From positions 1 to 64,000 of the forward strand of contig NZ_AJYQ02000097.1 in assembly GCF_000287055.2 (NCBI RefSeq): a stretch of DNA of 64,000 nt, written 5' to 3'. The DNA comes from Vibrio genomosp. F10 str. ZF-129 (lineage in GTDB: Bacteria > Pseudomonadota > Gammaproteobacteria > Enterobacterales > Vibrionaceae). How positions within the stretch are numbered: the first letter of the stretch is position 1; each line of letters begins with the position of its first letter. Below, one piece after another: positions 29,457-38,406 of this stretch. The notes beneath the pieces were generated by a model, which was not told the origin of the DNA, ran no database searches, and saw nothing but the letters and a program-made list of their open reading frames with translations. A program made the translations under genes and the position numbers.

Positions 29457-30605
29457 TTACACCTGCTCGTCACAATACCAGTAACCTTTGTTTACTAAAT
29501 CAGTAAGAAGAGCGATGTCGGCGCTCCCGATTGGTCGATTAAAATCCGAAGCACTTAACGTGTCAGAGTTACAAAGCCTGTGTAAAAAGTCCTGTTGTTC
29601 TAAATCAACTTTAAACATGTTGCCATCGATATAAGCGACACATGGCTCTGACTCGTTGTATAACGCACGTAATCCAGAGACTTTCATAAAGGTCACCTCG
29701 TTAGCGAGTTGTAGAGAGATCTCTTCACTTTGCCACACGTCTTCTGGCGGATACAGTGCTAACTGATGGCGAGATTGGCTTAGCATGCTGCCCATAAAGT
29801 CCTTGAGCGTATCCGGTTCTTCTATCGCTCGTGTTAGCATTTCTGTCAGCAGAGTGAGGTCACTAGAAAGAATCTCTCCGTGCTGAGCTTGCGTTTTCAA
29901 GTTTGGATTGTGAAGATGCACATCCCCAATATCATGAGCTAACACATAATCGGCGAAGTTGCTGACCAGCTCTTGTTCTTTTGGTGAGCGGTATCCCATC
30001 GAATAACTCATCGAAGGCTCTAATGCGACACCTTCATGTGGGAAACCGGGTGGAATATACAAAATGTCACCAGGCTCTAGAATGTCATCAATGATGGCAT
30101 CGAATCCTTCTATTTGTCTTAGGGCTGCCGCACGTTGCGTTTCTTTGTATTGCCCGACATCTTTATCTCCAACTCGCCAGTGACGCCTACCACTGCCCTG
30201 AATAATAAATACATCATATTGATCGATGTGTGGGCCAACTCCGCCACCGGTTTCGGAATAACAGATCATGAGATCGTCGAACAACCACTGAGGCAGATGC
30301 TTAAAAGCGTGAGATAGCTCAGCAACGCCCTCGTGCCAATGGTTCGCGGCTTGCACGATCAATTGCCAGTGTGAGGCAGGCAATTGGCTGAACTTCGCTT
30401 CATCGAACGGCCCATGTTCTGCAATCCATTTATTATCAAAATTAGACACATAGCGAGAATCGACTTCTTCTTCCATGGTTAGGCCAGCCAGCTCTTCAGG
30501 GCTGATTGGGTCTTCAAAACGTGCGAATCCTCCTTTAATAGTGGTGGGCTTTTTATGCCAAAACTCAGCAAGAAAGGAATCTAGGGAAAACGAAAGTTGA
30601 TACAT
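29457..30605 (-). CDS. roxA: Ribosomal oxygenase RoxA/YcfD (L16 arginine hydroxylase)
   Basis: Cytoplasmic JmjC/cupin 2-oxoglutarate- and Fe(II)-dependent oxygenase of 382 residues. The iron ligands are visible: His126 and Asp128 in GPHIDQYD and His190 in PPGFPHEG. The YCSETGGGVG-type strand and the C-terminal winged-helix-like dimer region match YcfD. The E. coli enzyme hydroxylates Arg81 of ribosomal protein L16. It is probably a short unit of its own or the end of the priC-rsmS transcript (52-nt gap). Confidence 0.92.
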   Translation of the reverse strand: MYQLSFSLDSFLAEFWHKKPTTIKGGFARFEDPISPEELAGLTMEEEVDSRYVSNFDNKWIAEHGPFDEAKFSQLPASHWQLIVQAANHWHEGVAELSHAFKHLPQWLFDDLMICYSETGGGVGPHIDQYDVFIIQGSGRRHWRVGDKDVGQYKETQRAAALRQIEGFDAIIDDILEPGDILYIPPGFPHEGVALEPSMSYSMGYRSPKEQELVSNFADYVLAHDIGDVHLHNPNLKTQAQHGEILSSDLTLLTEMLTRAIEEPDTLKDFMGSMLSQSRHQLALYPPEDVWQSEEISLQLANEVTFMKVSGLRALYNESEPCVAYIDGNMFKVDLEQQDFLHRLCNSDTLSASDFNRPIGSADIALLTDLVNKGYWYCDEQV

Positions 30606-30657
30606 GTTTTTACCAATTTAAGGGTGGGTATAAATAGCGTGACTACAATGACAATGA

Positions 30658-30855
30658 CTACAGACGTGATGACAGTTTGGATTCAATATCTGACTTGACT
30701 ATCTCTATGGCTTTTAGGGCGGTTGTTAGATCGACTTCGTTGGATTCAAGAAGATAAATAAGATCCACAGCCAACTTGATTTCATCTGGCGCGTTGTCCA
30801 GCGGAGAATTATTTTCATTCGGCATCTTTTCATGCGGGATATTTTCGTAAGACAT
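30658..30855 (-). CDS. rsmS: RsmS/YbaM-like small regulatory protein (DUF2496)
   Basis: Small acidic protein of 65 residues. Its core, LDNAPDEIKLAVDLIYLLES, and the following TALKAIEIVKSDIESKL match DUF2496 (YbaM). In Pectobacterium the homologue, RsmS, acts as a pleiotropic regulator. It starts 2 nt after the priC stop, the same priC-ybaM pairing as in E. coli. Molecular mechanism unknown. Confidence 0.8.
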   Translation of the reverse strand: MSYENIPHEKMPNENNSPLDNAPDEIKLAVDLIYLLESNEVDLTTALKAIEIVKSDIESKLSSRL

Positions 30856-30857
30856 AA

Positions 30858-31406
30858 TTATTGGTTCTTTTCTCTAAAGGTAATTTGCTTTTCTATCTTT
30901 AGCTTGGCTTCTTGGCAGCGCTGTAACCTTTGTTCCGTGGCAAGTAAAGATTGCTGAGCCTGCTGTTGATGAAAAGAAGGGGCCTGAGATAGCTCTAGCT
31001 GTTTCTCTATTATCATATCACGCAGGCGAATTTCCCACTCCTGGTGTTGAGCCAGTTCCTGATAAAGTGCATTAATCGGCTTTCGGTAGTAGCTTGAATG
31101 CTTGGGTTCACTTTTGCGAATACCCTGCGTTGAAAGCTCTCTCTGAATAGCGCTTATTTGAGCGAGCAAACGTTCAGATAAAAACTCCGCTCTATCGGCC
31201 GTGAGTTTTTTCGCTTGTTCTTCACGAATGATGGTTTTAAAGGTCGACTGGGTTTCAGTGACGCAAGGGACCAGCAATCTCCCGTGGCAATGAAAAAGGC
31301 GCTCATCGAACAAGGGTTTATGATGCTCACCACGAGAGCGATCTAATTGCGCGGCCTGATGTGCCAATTGTTCAAGAATGGGCTTTAAGTTTGAAAAATG
31401 ACTCAT
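30858..31406 (-). CDS. priC: Primosomal replication protein PriC
   Basis: Cytoplasmic replication-restart protein of 182 residues, largely helical. Family features are the LFDERLFHC segment near the N-terminus and INALYQELAQHQEWEIRLRDMI toward the C-terminus. PriC helps reload DnaB at stalled forks, with Rep or PriA. It is diverged, as the family usually is, but the pairing with rsmS supports the call. Confidence 0.85.
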   Translation of the reverse strand: MSHFSNLKPILEQLAHQAAQLDRSRGEHHKPLFDERLFHCHGRLLVPCVTETQSTFKTIIREEQAKKLTADRAEFLSERLLAQISAIQRELSTQGIRKSEPKHSSYYRKPINALYQELAQHQEWEIRLRDMIIEKQLELSQAPSFHQQQAQQSLLATEQRLQRCQEAKLKIEKQITFREKNQ

Positions 31407-31449
31407 AGATTATACGACTCGTTCCATGGGGTTACGATTTCAGGGGCCA

Positions 31450-32229
31450 TCATAAGCTCACAAACCATGCTTCATACGCTAGTTTTACGGCCAATACACT
31501 CACTACAGTTATAAAGACAGGACGAATGAACTTAGCGCCAAATCGAATAGCTGAATGTGCTCCCACGTAGGCTCCCGCCATAAGACAAACACCCATGGTT
31601 AACCCAAGTACCCAGTCAATGTGGCCAAGAACAGCGAAAGTGACAAGAGAGGTAAAGTTGCTGGTGAAATTCATTGCTTTAGCAAGGCCAGAAGCTAATA
31701 GAATATTGAGGCGGTACAACGCCATAGAACTCACAGTCCAAAAAGCGCCAGTTCCAGGCCCTGCGACACCATCATAAAACCCCAATGTTAGCCCCTGGAT
31801 AATCTGCTTCTTGCGAATCGATGGTGTGTACTTTGGCAAGACATTCTTAGTTGAATGGGGCGTTTTATGAAAAATGGTGTAAACCGCGGAGGCGAGAATA
31901 ATCAAAGGAAGCCCTTTTTCTAACCACTCCGTGCTTATTGCATCAACAATTAACGTCCCAAAAATTGCACCAAATAAGGTGGCGACAAACGCATGCCGCC
32001 AGAATTTAGGCTTGAACAGTTTTTTCTTGTAATAGGTAAAAGCAGCCGTCGAAGAAGCAAAGGTGGCCGCCAGTTTATTGGTTCCTAACGCGATATGTGG
32101 GGGTAACCCAAGTGAAAGCAGGGCGGGTACGGTTAGCATTCCACCACCGCCTGCGACAGCGTCAATAAAACCAGCGACAAAAGCGACCAGCGCTAGCACA
32201 ACCAGCATGGTCGGCTCTATTAATTCCAT
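31450..32229 (-). CDS. TSUP-family (TauE/SafE) membrane transporter, YfcA-like
   Basis: Inner-membrane protein of 259 residues with about seven or eight hydrophobic segments. The N-terminal family signature is AFVAGFIDAVAGGGGMLTVP, continuing ALLSLGLPPHIALGTNKL. A second half-repeat contains GFYDGVAGPGTGAFW. TSUP proteins move sulfite, sulfoacetate or related organosulfur anions. The exact substrate cannot be read from the sequence. It lies 43 nt upstream of priC in the same direction. Confidence 0.88.
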   Translation of the reverse strand: MELIEPTMLVVLALVAFVAGFIDAVAGGGGMLTVPALLSLGLPPHIALGTNKLAATFASSTAAFTYYKKKLFKPKFWRHAFVATLFGAIFGTLIVDAISTEWLEKGLPLIILASAVYTIFHKTPHSTKNVLPKYTPSIRKKQIIQGLTLGFYDGVAGPGTGAFWTVSSMALYRLNILLASGLAKAMNFTSNFTSLVTFAVLGHIDWVLGLTMGVCLMAGAYVGAHSAIRFGAKFIRPVFITVVSVLAVKLAYEAWFVSL

Positions 32230-32353
32230 AAACTATTCTTCTATTTTATTTTTATTGTCGAGGCCGGTTTATTATTGGGCCTGTGTGAATTAAAAGCAGT
32301 GAGAACCAAAGCCGTGAGAATCAAAACGAACGAACCAAAAACGGCAATACGCA

Positions 32354-34426
32354 CTATTTTATCGTTCTTTTAAACGGCGGAAGTGAATCAAGCAACGACT
32401 TCCCATAGCGTTTTGTCACTATGCGGCGATCAAGGATGTACACTTTACCAGAGTCTCGTTCTTTACGCAGTAAACGCCCAACCGATTGAATCAGTTTTTT
32501 ACTGGCTTCAGGCACACTGATTTGCATAAACGGATTTCCGCCACGCTGTTCAATATATTCCGCGTGCGCTTGCTCAACAGGTGAGGTAGGGACACCAAAA
32601 GGAATCTTGGTAATGATGAGATTCTCCAATAGCTCCCCTGGCAAATCTAATCCTTCAGAAAAGCTCCCCGTACCAAACAGCACGCTTGTCTTCCCGCATT
32701 GAATCAACGTTTTGTGTTTGTTTAGGATTTCGTTGCGAGAGCTGTCACCTTGAACTTGAATCGCCCAACCTTTTTTAATAAAACCTTTTGCAAGGCCTTC
32801 AGCAACTTGGTTCATTTGCCAGTAAGAAGAGAATAAAACAAGATTGGCCTTCTTGTCTTCAATTAGCTTAGGCAATATTTCAATAAGATATTCAGTAAAT
32901 TGAGGCGCCTGAGGCTCATATTTCATTTCAGGTACAATCAGCTCAGCTTGGTTTTGATAATCAAAAGGGGAAGCCAGTGCTAAAAATTGAGTGCCTGAAT
33001 CGGGTTTGTCACTGACTCCTGTCTGGTGGCAGAAGAAGCGAAAGGAGTTGAGCGCTCGCATTGTGGCCGAAACCAAAATAGCGCCAATGCAACGGCTCCA
33101 TAGTTGCTGATCTAACTGCCAACCGACTTCAAGAGGAGAAACGTTGACCGTGAAATCACTGTCGCTTTCTTTCGATACTTCTATCCAACGTGCAAGTGGC
33201 GCTCCTTTTTCGCGTGTTGGTTCTGCCATGAGAGTCCAAACTTGAGCGAGGTTTTCAAGCCGTTGCAGGTAAAAACCCAGCTCTGCTAATGCAGGCTCTG
33301 CCAACTTGCTCGATAGCTCTCCGTCTTTTAACCGCTCAGCGATCAGATCCGCTACTTTTGCCGCGGCCTGAGCCCCTTTATTGGACAGCTGCTTTAGTTC
33401 TGTCGCTTCTTTCTCTAGCCAAGAAGGGAGTTCTCCTCCTTCAAAACGATAGGTCCCTTCTTCAAATAATGAAGGGTCAAAGCGCTGACTGAGTTGAGTT
33501 AAAGAGGGAATTAATTGCTGAATGGAATCTTGAAGCTGGTTTTGGAAGCGACCGACTCGTTTTTCATCCGCTAAGTTAGCAAACTTACTGACCAGCTTAT
33601 TCAGTCGCTCTAGCCAGGTTGCTGCACCTTTTAAGCTGGCTGACGCTGAAGAATGGTCGCGGGCAACGCGAGGTAAATGATGCGCTTCATCGAAAACATA
33701 AATGGTGTTTTCAGGTTCGGGAAGGATGACACCGCCGCCTAAATCAGCATCGGCCATGACTAAACTGTGGTTAGCAATAATGACATCGGCTTTGTCTAGT
33801 TCAGAACGTGCTTTTTGAAAAGGGCAAGAACGATGAGCGGGCAAACTATTATTGCAGCTGTGCTTATCGCTGACGATCGATTGCCATAATTCATCACGAA
33901 TTGGTTTTGGCCATGAGTCTCTATCCCCGTCCCATTTCCCACCCACCAGTGACTTATACATGGTTTGAAGTAAATCAAGCTCATTTTTTTGGGGCTTCGA
34001 TTCAAACATGGCCAACTGACCACCATCGACACCGCTCGCTGAGGCCAATTTTTCTGCGCAGCAATAACGTTGTCGTCCCTTCGCCAAGATGAAAGAAAAC
34101 TCTCGGTCGGTAATGCGTCGAAAAAGCGGCAGGTCTTTGTTAATTAATTGTTCTTGCAATGCGACCGTGGCCGTCGAAATAACAACCTTACGATTATTGA
34201 AGACAGCAATCGGAATTGTTGCCATTAAATAGGCCAAAGATTTACCGATTCCGGTTCCGGCTTCGCCAACGAGGATGCGATTTTTTTTGTGATAATCACC
34301 ACAAAGTGTTTTTGTGATTTCTGCAACAAGATAGTTCTGCGCTCGACGAGGGACAAAGTTATCGAGCTGAAATTGCAGGTTTTGATAACTTTTGCGGATA
34401 GATTGTTGAATTTTACTGGTTGACAT
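32354..34426 (-). CDS. dinG: ATP-dependent DNA helicase DinG
   Basis: XPD-like superfamily 2 5'-to-3' helicase of 690 residues. Walker A lies at 54-63 (GEAGTGIGKS) and the DEAH box in VFDEAHHLPRVARD. Iron-sulfur ligand Cys occur in RYCCAEKL, KHSCNN and RSCPFQKA. C-terminal motifs are FGTGSFSEGLDLPG and QSVGRLLR. It removes R-loops and other structures in the path of forks. The start at 34426 is chosen because it begins the conserved region; 12 further codons upstream look unlike coding sequence. Confidence 0.94.
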   Translation of the reverse strand: MSTSKIQQSIRKSYQNLQFQLDNFVPRRAQNYLVAEITKTLCGDYHKKNRILVGEAGTGIGKSLAYLMATIPIAVFNNRKVVISTATVALQEQLINKDLPLFRRITDREFSFILAKGRQRYCCAEKLASASGVDGGQLAMFESKPQKNELDLLQTMYKSLVGGKWDGDRDSWPKPIRDELWQSIVSDKHSCNNSLPAHRSCPFQKARSELDKADVIIANHSLVMADADLGGGVILPEPENTIYVFDEAHHLPRVARDHSSASASLKGAATWLERLNKLVSKFANLADEKRVGRFQNQLQDSIQQLIPSLTQLSQRFDPSLFEEGTYRFEGGELPSWLEKEATELKQLSNKGAQAAAKVADLIAERLKDGELSSKLAEPALAELGFYLQRLENLAQVWTLMAEPTREKGAPLARWIEVSKESDSDFTVNVSPLEVGWQLDQQLWSRCIGAILVSATMRALNSFRFFCHQTGVSDKPDSGTQFLALASPFDYQNQAELIVPEMKYEPQAPQFTEYLIEILPKLIEDKKANLVLFSSYWQMNQVAEGLAKGFIKKGWAIQVQGDSSRNEILNKHKTLIQCGKTSVLFGTGSFSEGLDLPGELLENLIITKIPFGVPTSPVEQAHAEYIEQRGGNPFMQISVPEASKKLIQSVGRLLRKERDSGKVYILDRRIVTKRYGKSLLDSLPPFKRTIK

Positions 34427-34932
34427 ACGGTGACCTAAATAGTGACCTGACGATGTTAGCACAAATCTCTAGTGTGTACTTAGTTCACGAAATTGAATGC
34501 TATTAGCTAAAAAATGGATCTTGTTCACAAAAAAAAGTTGAACCTTCATGGGGTTAGATTAATTTTATAACTAAAAATATATAAACCTCCAGCTAGATGG
34601 GTTTTGCGGTTAAATATTCTGATTTATTAACCTATTGGTAAGATTTTTAGGGTTTTAATCTAATTTTTGGTTTGTTAAATTTTTTATTTTTTACGCCAAA
34701 AGCTAAGATGTGACTCGAAAAAAAAGCACAAATTAGTGTAACTTATTGATTTTTATTGCTTTGACGTTTTTTTAGGTAAATTTTTAGAAGATTTGACACG
34801 CAGGATTATCTTTTGCAATCTAGACCACGAAATTTAGAGACGGTGACATTAAGCCATAAGAGCTTGAGCCACCATCAAAATAAAGGGAACCGGATAAGGA
34901 TTTCCCATCTAACGAAAAGGCAGTGGATTAAC
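34427..34932 (+). promoter_or_regulatory. Long AT-rich leader of the porin gene
   Basis: About 500 bases with no gene. TTGACA at 34793-34798 (possible -35, with a poor -10 near 34816) and TTGACG at 34761 are the best promoter elements. A lone CRP-type half-site, TGTGA, lies at 34709-34713. The leader downstream of these could be 100 nt or more, long enough for small-RNA control. No convincing hairpin or complete operator was found. Confidence 0.4.
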
Positions 34933-35982
34933 ATGAAAAAGACTCTATTAGCACTAAGTGTTATGGTTGCAGCTTCGTCTGCGAACGCAGGCATCGAAGT
35001 TTACAACAACGAAGGCGTTACCGTTAACCTTAAAGGTGACATCGAAGTTGTTTACGTACAAGATATCGGTGTGGATAAAGAATTCACTCAAGAAATTCAA
35101 GATGCAGACTTTGGTTTTGACGTTCGTTACGCAGTGAACGACGAATTCCAATTTGGTGGTTACTGGGAATTTGACGGTGCATCTGGTGATGTAACTGATG
35201 GAAAAAGCAGCAGTGCTGATGTTGGCGACGTTTACGTAGCAATGTACTCTCAGTCTTACGGTTCAATTAAATTTGGTCGCACTTGTGGCGCTCTAGATGA
35301 TGCTGGTGTTGGTTCAGATTTCCAGTTCGGTGTAACTTCTTTCTTCAACAACAAGAGCTCTTTCTGTGCTGACGAAATGGCTCGTTACGACATCGACACA
35401 GGTATGTTCTACGGTACTCTTGCTCTTGCTCAAGACAAGAAAAGCGTAGATCAAATGGGTAAAGACGGTTCTTACCTTGACCTTAAAGCGGGTGTTCGTG
35501 TAGCAGATTTTGATTTCACAGCATACTACGGTGACGCAACGCTTAAAAACCGCACATCATCAAAAACATCTGACGTAGTTGTATCTGGTCCAGATGGTAA
35601 CTACACTATCTCAAACACAGTTACTACTGCGCAGCCTCAAGCTGATGATTCAATCTTGGGTCTAGAAGCTCGTTTCGCTGGTGTTGAAAACCTTAACCTT
35701 GAGATTGGTTACTACCTAGTTGATTTCAAAGAAGTTGGTGCTGATAAAGTTAAAGCCGATACAATTGCACTTGCTGCTGATTACACCATCGATGCAGTAA
35801 CTATAGGTGCTGGTTACAGTGTTACAGGCACTGACGTGGCTAACTCTAAAGACAAAGACAACTGGTTTGTAAACGCTGGTTACGGTTTTGCTCCAAACAC
35901 AACAGCATATGTTGAAGTTGGTGGAAACGACGTAAGCGAAGACGATACTGGTTTTGCAGTTGGTGTTAAAGCTAGCTTCTAA
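34933..35982 (+). CDS. General outer-membrane porin
   Basis: Beta-barrel porin of 349 residues. The signal peptide MKKTLLALSVMVAASSANA is followed by mature AGIEVYNNEGVTVNLKGDIE. Alternating strands, the loop-3-like MYSQSYGSIKFGRT block and C-terminal VGVKASF (terminal Phe) are typical of Gram-negative porins. The codon choice is strongly biased toward favoured codons, implying high expression. In V. cholerae the porin gene beside dinG is, from memory, ompT (VC1854), so this may be its orthologue. The ATG at 34933 is set by the signal peptide. Confidence 0.88.
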   Translation: MKKTLLALSVMVAASSANAGIEVYNNEGVTVNLKGDIEVVYVQDIGVDKEFTQEIQDADFGFDVRYAVNDEFQFGGYWEFDGASGDVTDGKSSSADVGDVYVAMYSQSYGSIKFGRTCGALDDAGVGSDFQFGVTSFFNNKSSFCADEMARYDIDTGMFYGTLALAQDKKSVDQMGKDGSYLDLKAGVRVADFDFTAYYGDATLKNRTSSKTSDVVVSGPDGNYTISNTVTTAQPQADDSILGLEARFAGVENLNLEIGYYLVDFKEVGADKVKADTIALAADYTIDAVTIGAGYSVTGTDVANSKDKDNWFVNAGYGFAPNTTAYVEVGGNDVSEDDTGFAVGVKASF

Positions 35983-36008
35983 TCAAGCCTAGTATATCGT
36001 AATTATGA

Positions 36009-36034
36009 AAAGCCACCGCAAGGTGGCTTTTTTA
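36009..36034 (+). terminator. Terminator of the porin gene
   Basis: AAAGCCACC and GGTGGCTTT arms with a GCAA tetraloop, then a T run. Confidence 0.92.
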
Positions 36035-36134
36035 GTTTTGTAAACAGCGACTTATATAGTTTTCGTCACGATATCAACGTGATACAGTGAGACGATATTA
36101 AGTATAGGATACGAGTTCAGGGAGTTAACTGACA

Positions 36135-36839
36135 GTGAATAAAATTAAATTGGCCATTTCTATCGCGTGCATAATGGCATTTTCAACGAATGCGGCGACA
36201 TTAATTCCTGCGAAGGGTGTGTCCATTCTCTATATTAATGGTCAAAAAGCAGAAGCTAAAATTGGCAAGAATAACGTGTTAGAAGGTGAAACTCAGCTTA
36301 TTGTGCGTATGGATAAAGAGCTTGGCCGGGGTAATAGTAAAGAAGTATTCACATCCGATCCTTATGTCGTGAACTTGGTCGTAACGGGTGATGAACTAAA
36401 GATTAATCATCCTGTGGCAAGAAGTACCATTGAAGCAGAGAGTGCATTTAAGTCGAAATCTCCTCAGTGGCGTATTACCCAAGATGGAACCGAGCTAAGC
36501 TACAGCCAAGAGCCGTTACCCAAGAAAAAAGGCATGTTACCATTTATGGGCCTAGATACGATCGTCAGCGATTACAATGAAGATAAAGGCATCTTCTTTG
36601 TCGATGGTGTGCTTACGGAAGCAACTGTCGCCCCTGCTAGTGTAGCAGCTGTCGCCACAACAACCGCAGTAGTGGCAACGTCAGCTGAGAGCAAAGTGGC
36701 GACAGAGGCTATCGCCAATGAACAGCCTAAGTTGGCTATCGAAGATACTCAGAATGTAGACCAACTGAAAGCTTGGTATCTCAAAGCATCAAAATCTGAG
36801 AAAAAAGAATTCCGCCGTTGGATGATCGATCAAGAATAA
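36135..36839 (+). CDS. UPF0319 (DUF2057) periplasmic protein
   Basis: Exported protein of 234 residues with a signal peptide (cut near FSTNA). Family-like blocks are ILYINGQKA, EGETQLIVRMDKELGRG and a C-terminal DQLKAWYLKASKSEKKEFRRWM. UPF0319 includes E. coli YccT (CsgI), which inhibits curli assembly. An Ala/Val/Thr-rich low-complexity linker spans about 163-190. It starts with GTG and has its own terminator. Function in Vibrio unknown. Confidence 0.8.
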   Translation: MNKIKLAISIACIMAFSTNAATLIPAKGVSILYINGQKAEAKIGKNNVLEGETQLIVRMDKELGRGNSKEVFTSDPYVVNLVVTGDELKINHPVARSTIEAESAFKSKSPQWRITQDGTELSYSQEPLPKKKGMLPFMGLDTIVSDYNEDKGIFFVDGVLTEATVAPASVAAVATTTAVVATSAESKVATEAIANEQPKLAIEDTQNVDQLKAWYLKASKSEKKEFRRWMIDQE

Positions 36840-36881
36840 AGACTTAAATCTGAAGAGATTTATAACTTGAGAACAGATAGA

Positions 36882-36907
36882 AAGAGGAGCTTAGTGCTCC
36901 TCTTTTT
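36882..36907 (+). terminator. Terminator of the UPF0319 gene
   Basis: AGAGGAGC and GCTCCTCT arms with a five-base loop, then a T run. Confidence 0.88.
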
Positions 36908-36989
36908 GTTGATGTGAACATACTTGGGTGGGGTAGCTTACCTATATTGGCTTAATGTATTGGCGTTGGATGAGCGGGGTTACAAAGAG

Positions 36990-38270
36990 CTATTCTATAA
37001 AGCACTGCGATGACTGCACTGCAGTCGATATAGCGTCAACCAGTACCTTTATTTGATCTGCACTGGAGATAAATGGGGGCATCATATAAATGAGCTTGCC
37101 AAATGGACGAATCCATACCCCTTGCTTAACAAAGTGGGCCTGTATCACTTCCATATTCACGTTCTGATGTGTCTCGACCACACCAATCGCACCCAGCCAG
37201 CGAACATCTTTGACTTGCTCATATTCGAGTAACTTAGGCAGTTGCTGAGAAAATAGTGCTTCAATAGCTTTAGTCTGCGCTAGCCAGTTTCCTTGCTCAA
37301 TCAGTTCTAAGCTTGCCGCGCCAACAGCGCAAGCCAGTGGGTTCCCCATAAAGGTTGGGCCATGCATAAAGCAGCTGGCTTCACCCGCACATACTGTATC
37401 AGCGACGTGTCTGGTAGTGATGGTTGCGGAGAGAGTCATATACCCGCCAGTCAAGGCTTTACCCACACACAGTATATCTGGCTCAATCTGAGCATGTTCG
37501 CAAGCAAACAACTTGCCAGTGCGGCCAAAGCCCGTGGCGATTTCATCTAAAATCAACAGCGCCCCATATTCATCGCAAAGTTTACGCACGCCTTTCAAAT
37601 ACTCAGGGTGATACATTCTCATTCCCCCTGCACCTTGAACGATGGGCTCCAGGATTACCGCGGCTACATCGTTGTGGTGTTCCCTTAGCTTGAGTTTGAA
37701 ATCATCGAGATCTGAGTCATCCCATTCTTGCCAGTATCCGATTTTTGGCGAGTCCGCGAAAATATGCTCGGGTAAGAATCCTTTATATAGAGAATGCATT
37801 GAGTTAACAGGGTCGGTTACCGACATTGCGGCAAATGTATCCCCATGGTAGCCATCGCGTAGGGTTAGGAACTTTGATTTCGGCTGACCTTTCGCATGCC
37901 AGTATTGCAGCGCCATTTTTAAACTGACTTCAACCGCAACAGAGCCGGAATCGGCCAAAAACACTTTCTCTAAATTAGGGGGAGTTAAGCGAACAAGCTT
38001 CTTACACAGTTCAATAGCCGGGTTGTGAGTCATGCCTCCAAACATGACATGAGACATCTTGTCGATCTGGTTATGCGCCGCTTGGTTTAAATGAGGGTGA
38101 TTGTAGCCGTGAATCGTCGACCACCAGGAAGACATACCATCCACCAATTGTTCTCCTGTCTCCAATTCAATAAATACACCTTCAGCGCCCACTACCGGAT
38201 AACAGGTTAAAGGGTTAATGGTCGAAGTGTAGGGGTGCCAAATATGATTTTTATCGAAGTCTAGATCCAT
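36990..38270 (-). CDS. bioA: Adenosylmethionine-8-amino-7-oxononanoate aminotransferase
   Basis: PLP-dependent class III transaminase of 426 residues. It converts KAPA to DAPA in biotin synthesis, with S-adenosylmethionine as amino donor. Key features are MSSWWSTIHGYNHP near the N-terminus, ILDEIATGFGRTG, and the PLP lysine in DILCVGKALTGGYM. It is divergent from bioBFCD across a 136-nt shared control region, the classical bio arrangement. Confidence 0.97.
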   Translation of the reverse strand: MDLDFDKNHIWHPYTSTINPLTCYPVVGAEGVFIELETGEQLVDGMSSWWSTIHGYNHPHLNQAAHNQIDKMSHVMFGGMTHNPAIELCKKLVRLTPPNLEKVFLADSGSVAVEVSLKMALQYWHAKGQPKSKFLTLRDGYHGDTFAAMSVTDPVNSMHSLYKGFLPEHIFADSPKIGYWQEWDDSDLDDFKLKLREHHNDVAAVILEPIVQGAGGMRMYHPEYLKGVRKLCDEYGALLILDEIATGFGRTGKLFACEHAQIEPDILCVGKALTGGYMTLSATITTRHVADTVCAGEASCFMHGPTFMGNPLACAVGAASLELIEQGNWLAQTKAIEALFSQQLPKLLEYEQVKDVRWLGAIGVVETHQNVNMEVIQAHFVKQGVWIRPFGKLIYMMPPFISSADQIKVLVDAISTAVQSSQCFIE

Positions 38271-38302
38271 GCAAAGAAACTCTCTGTTTGTTTTTTGTAC
38301 AA

Positions 38303-38335
38303 GTGTAAACCTGTTTGTTTTTATGCTGTTGACAG
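38303..38335. promoter_or_regulatory. BirA operator of the bio locus
   Basis: Half-sites GTGTAAACC and TGTTGACAG are separated by 15 bases. They match the BirA consensus TTGTAAACC-N15/16-GGTTTACAA with a few substitutions. It sits between divergent bioA and bioB and overlaps the bioB -35 element, so biotin-bound BirA should block transcription. Confidence 0.8.
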
Positions 38336-38356
38336 TCTATCGCTTATCAGTACACT
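38329..38356 (+). promoter_or_regulatory. bioBFCD promoter
   Basis: A perfect -35 TTGACA (38329-38334), a 16-nt spacer and -10 TACACT (38351-38356), some 50 nt before the bioB start. It overlaps the right BirA half-site. Confidence 0.7.
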
Positions 38357-38406
38357 AGCCAAGTATCCATAACAATAATGATGAATTACTTAATAAGGAA
38401 AGCGCT

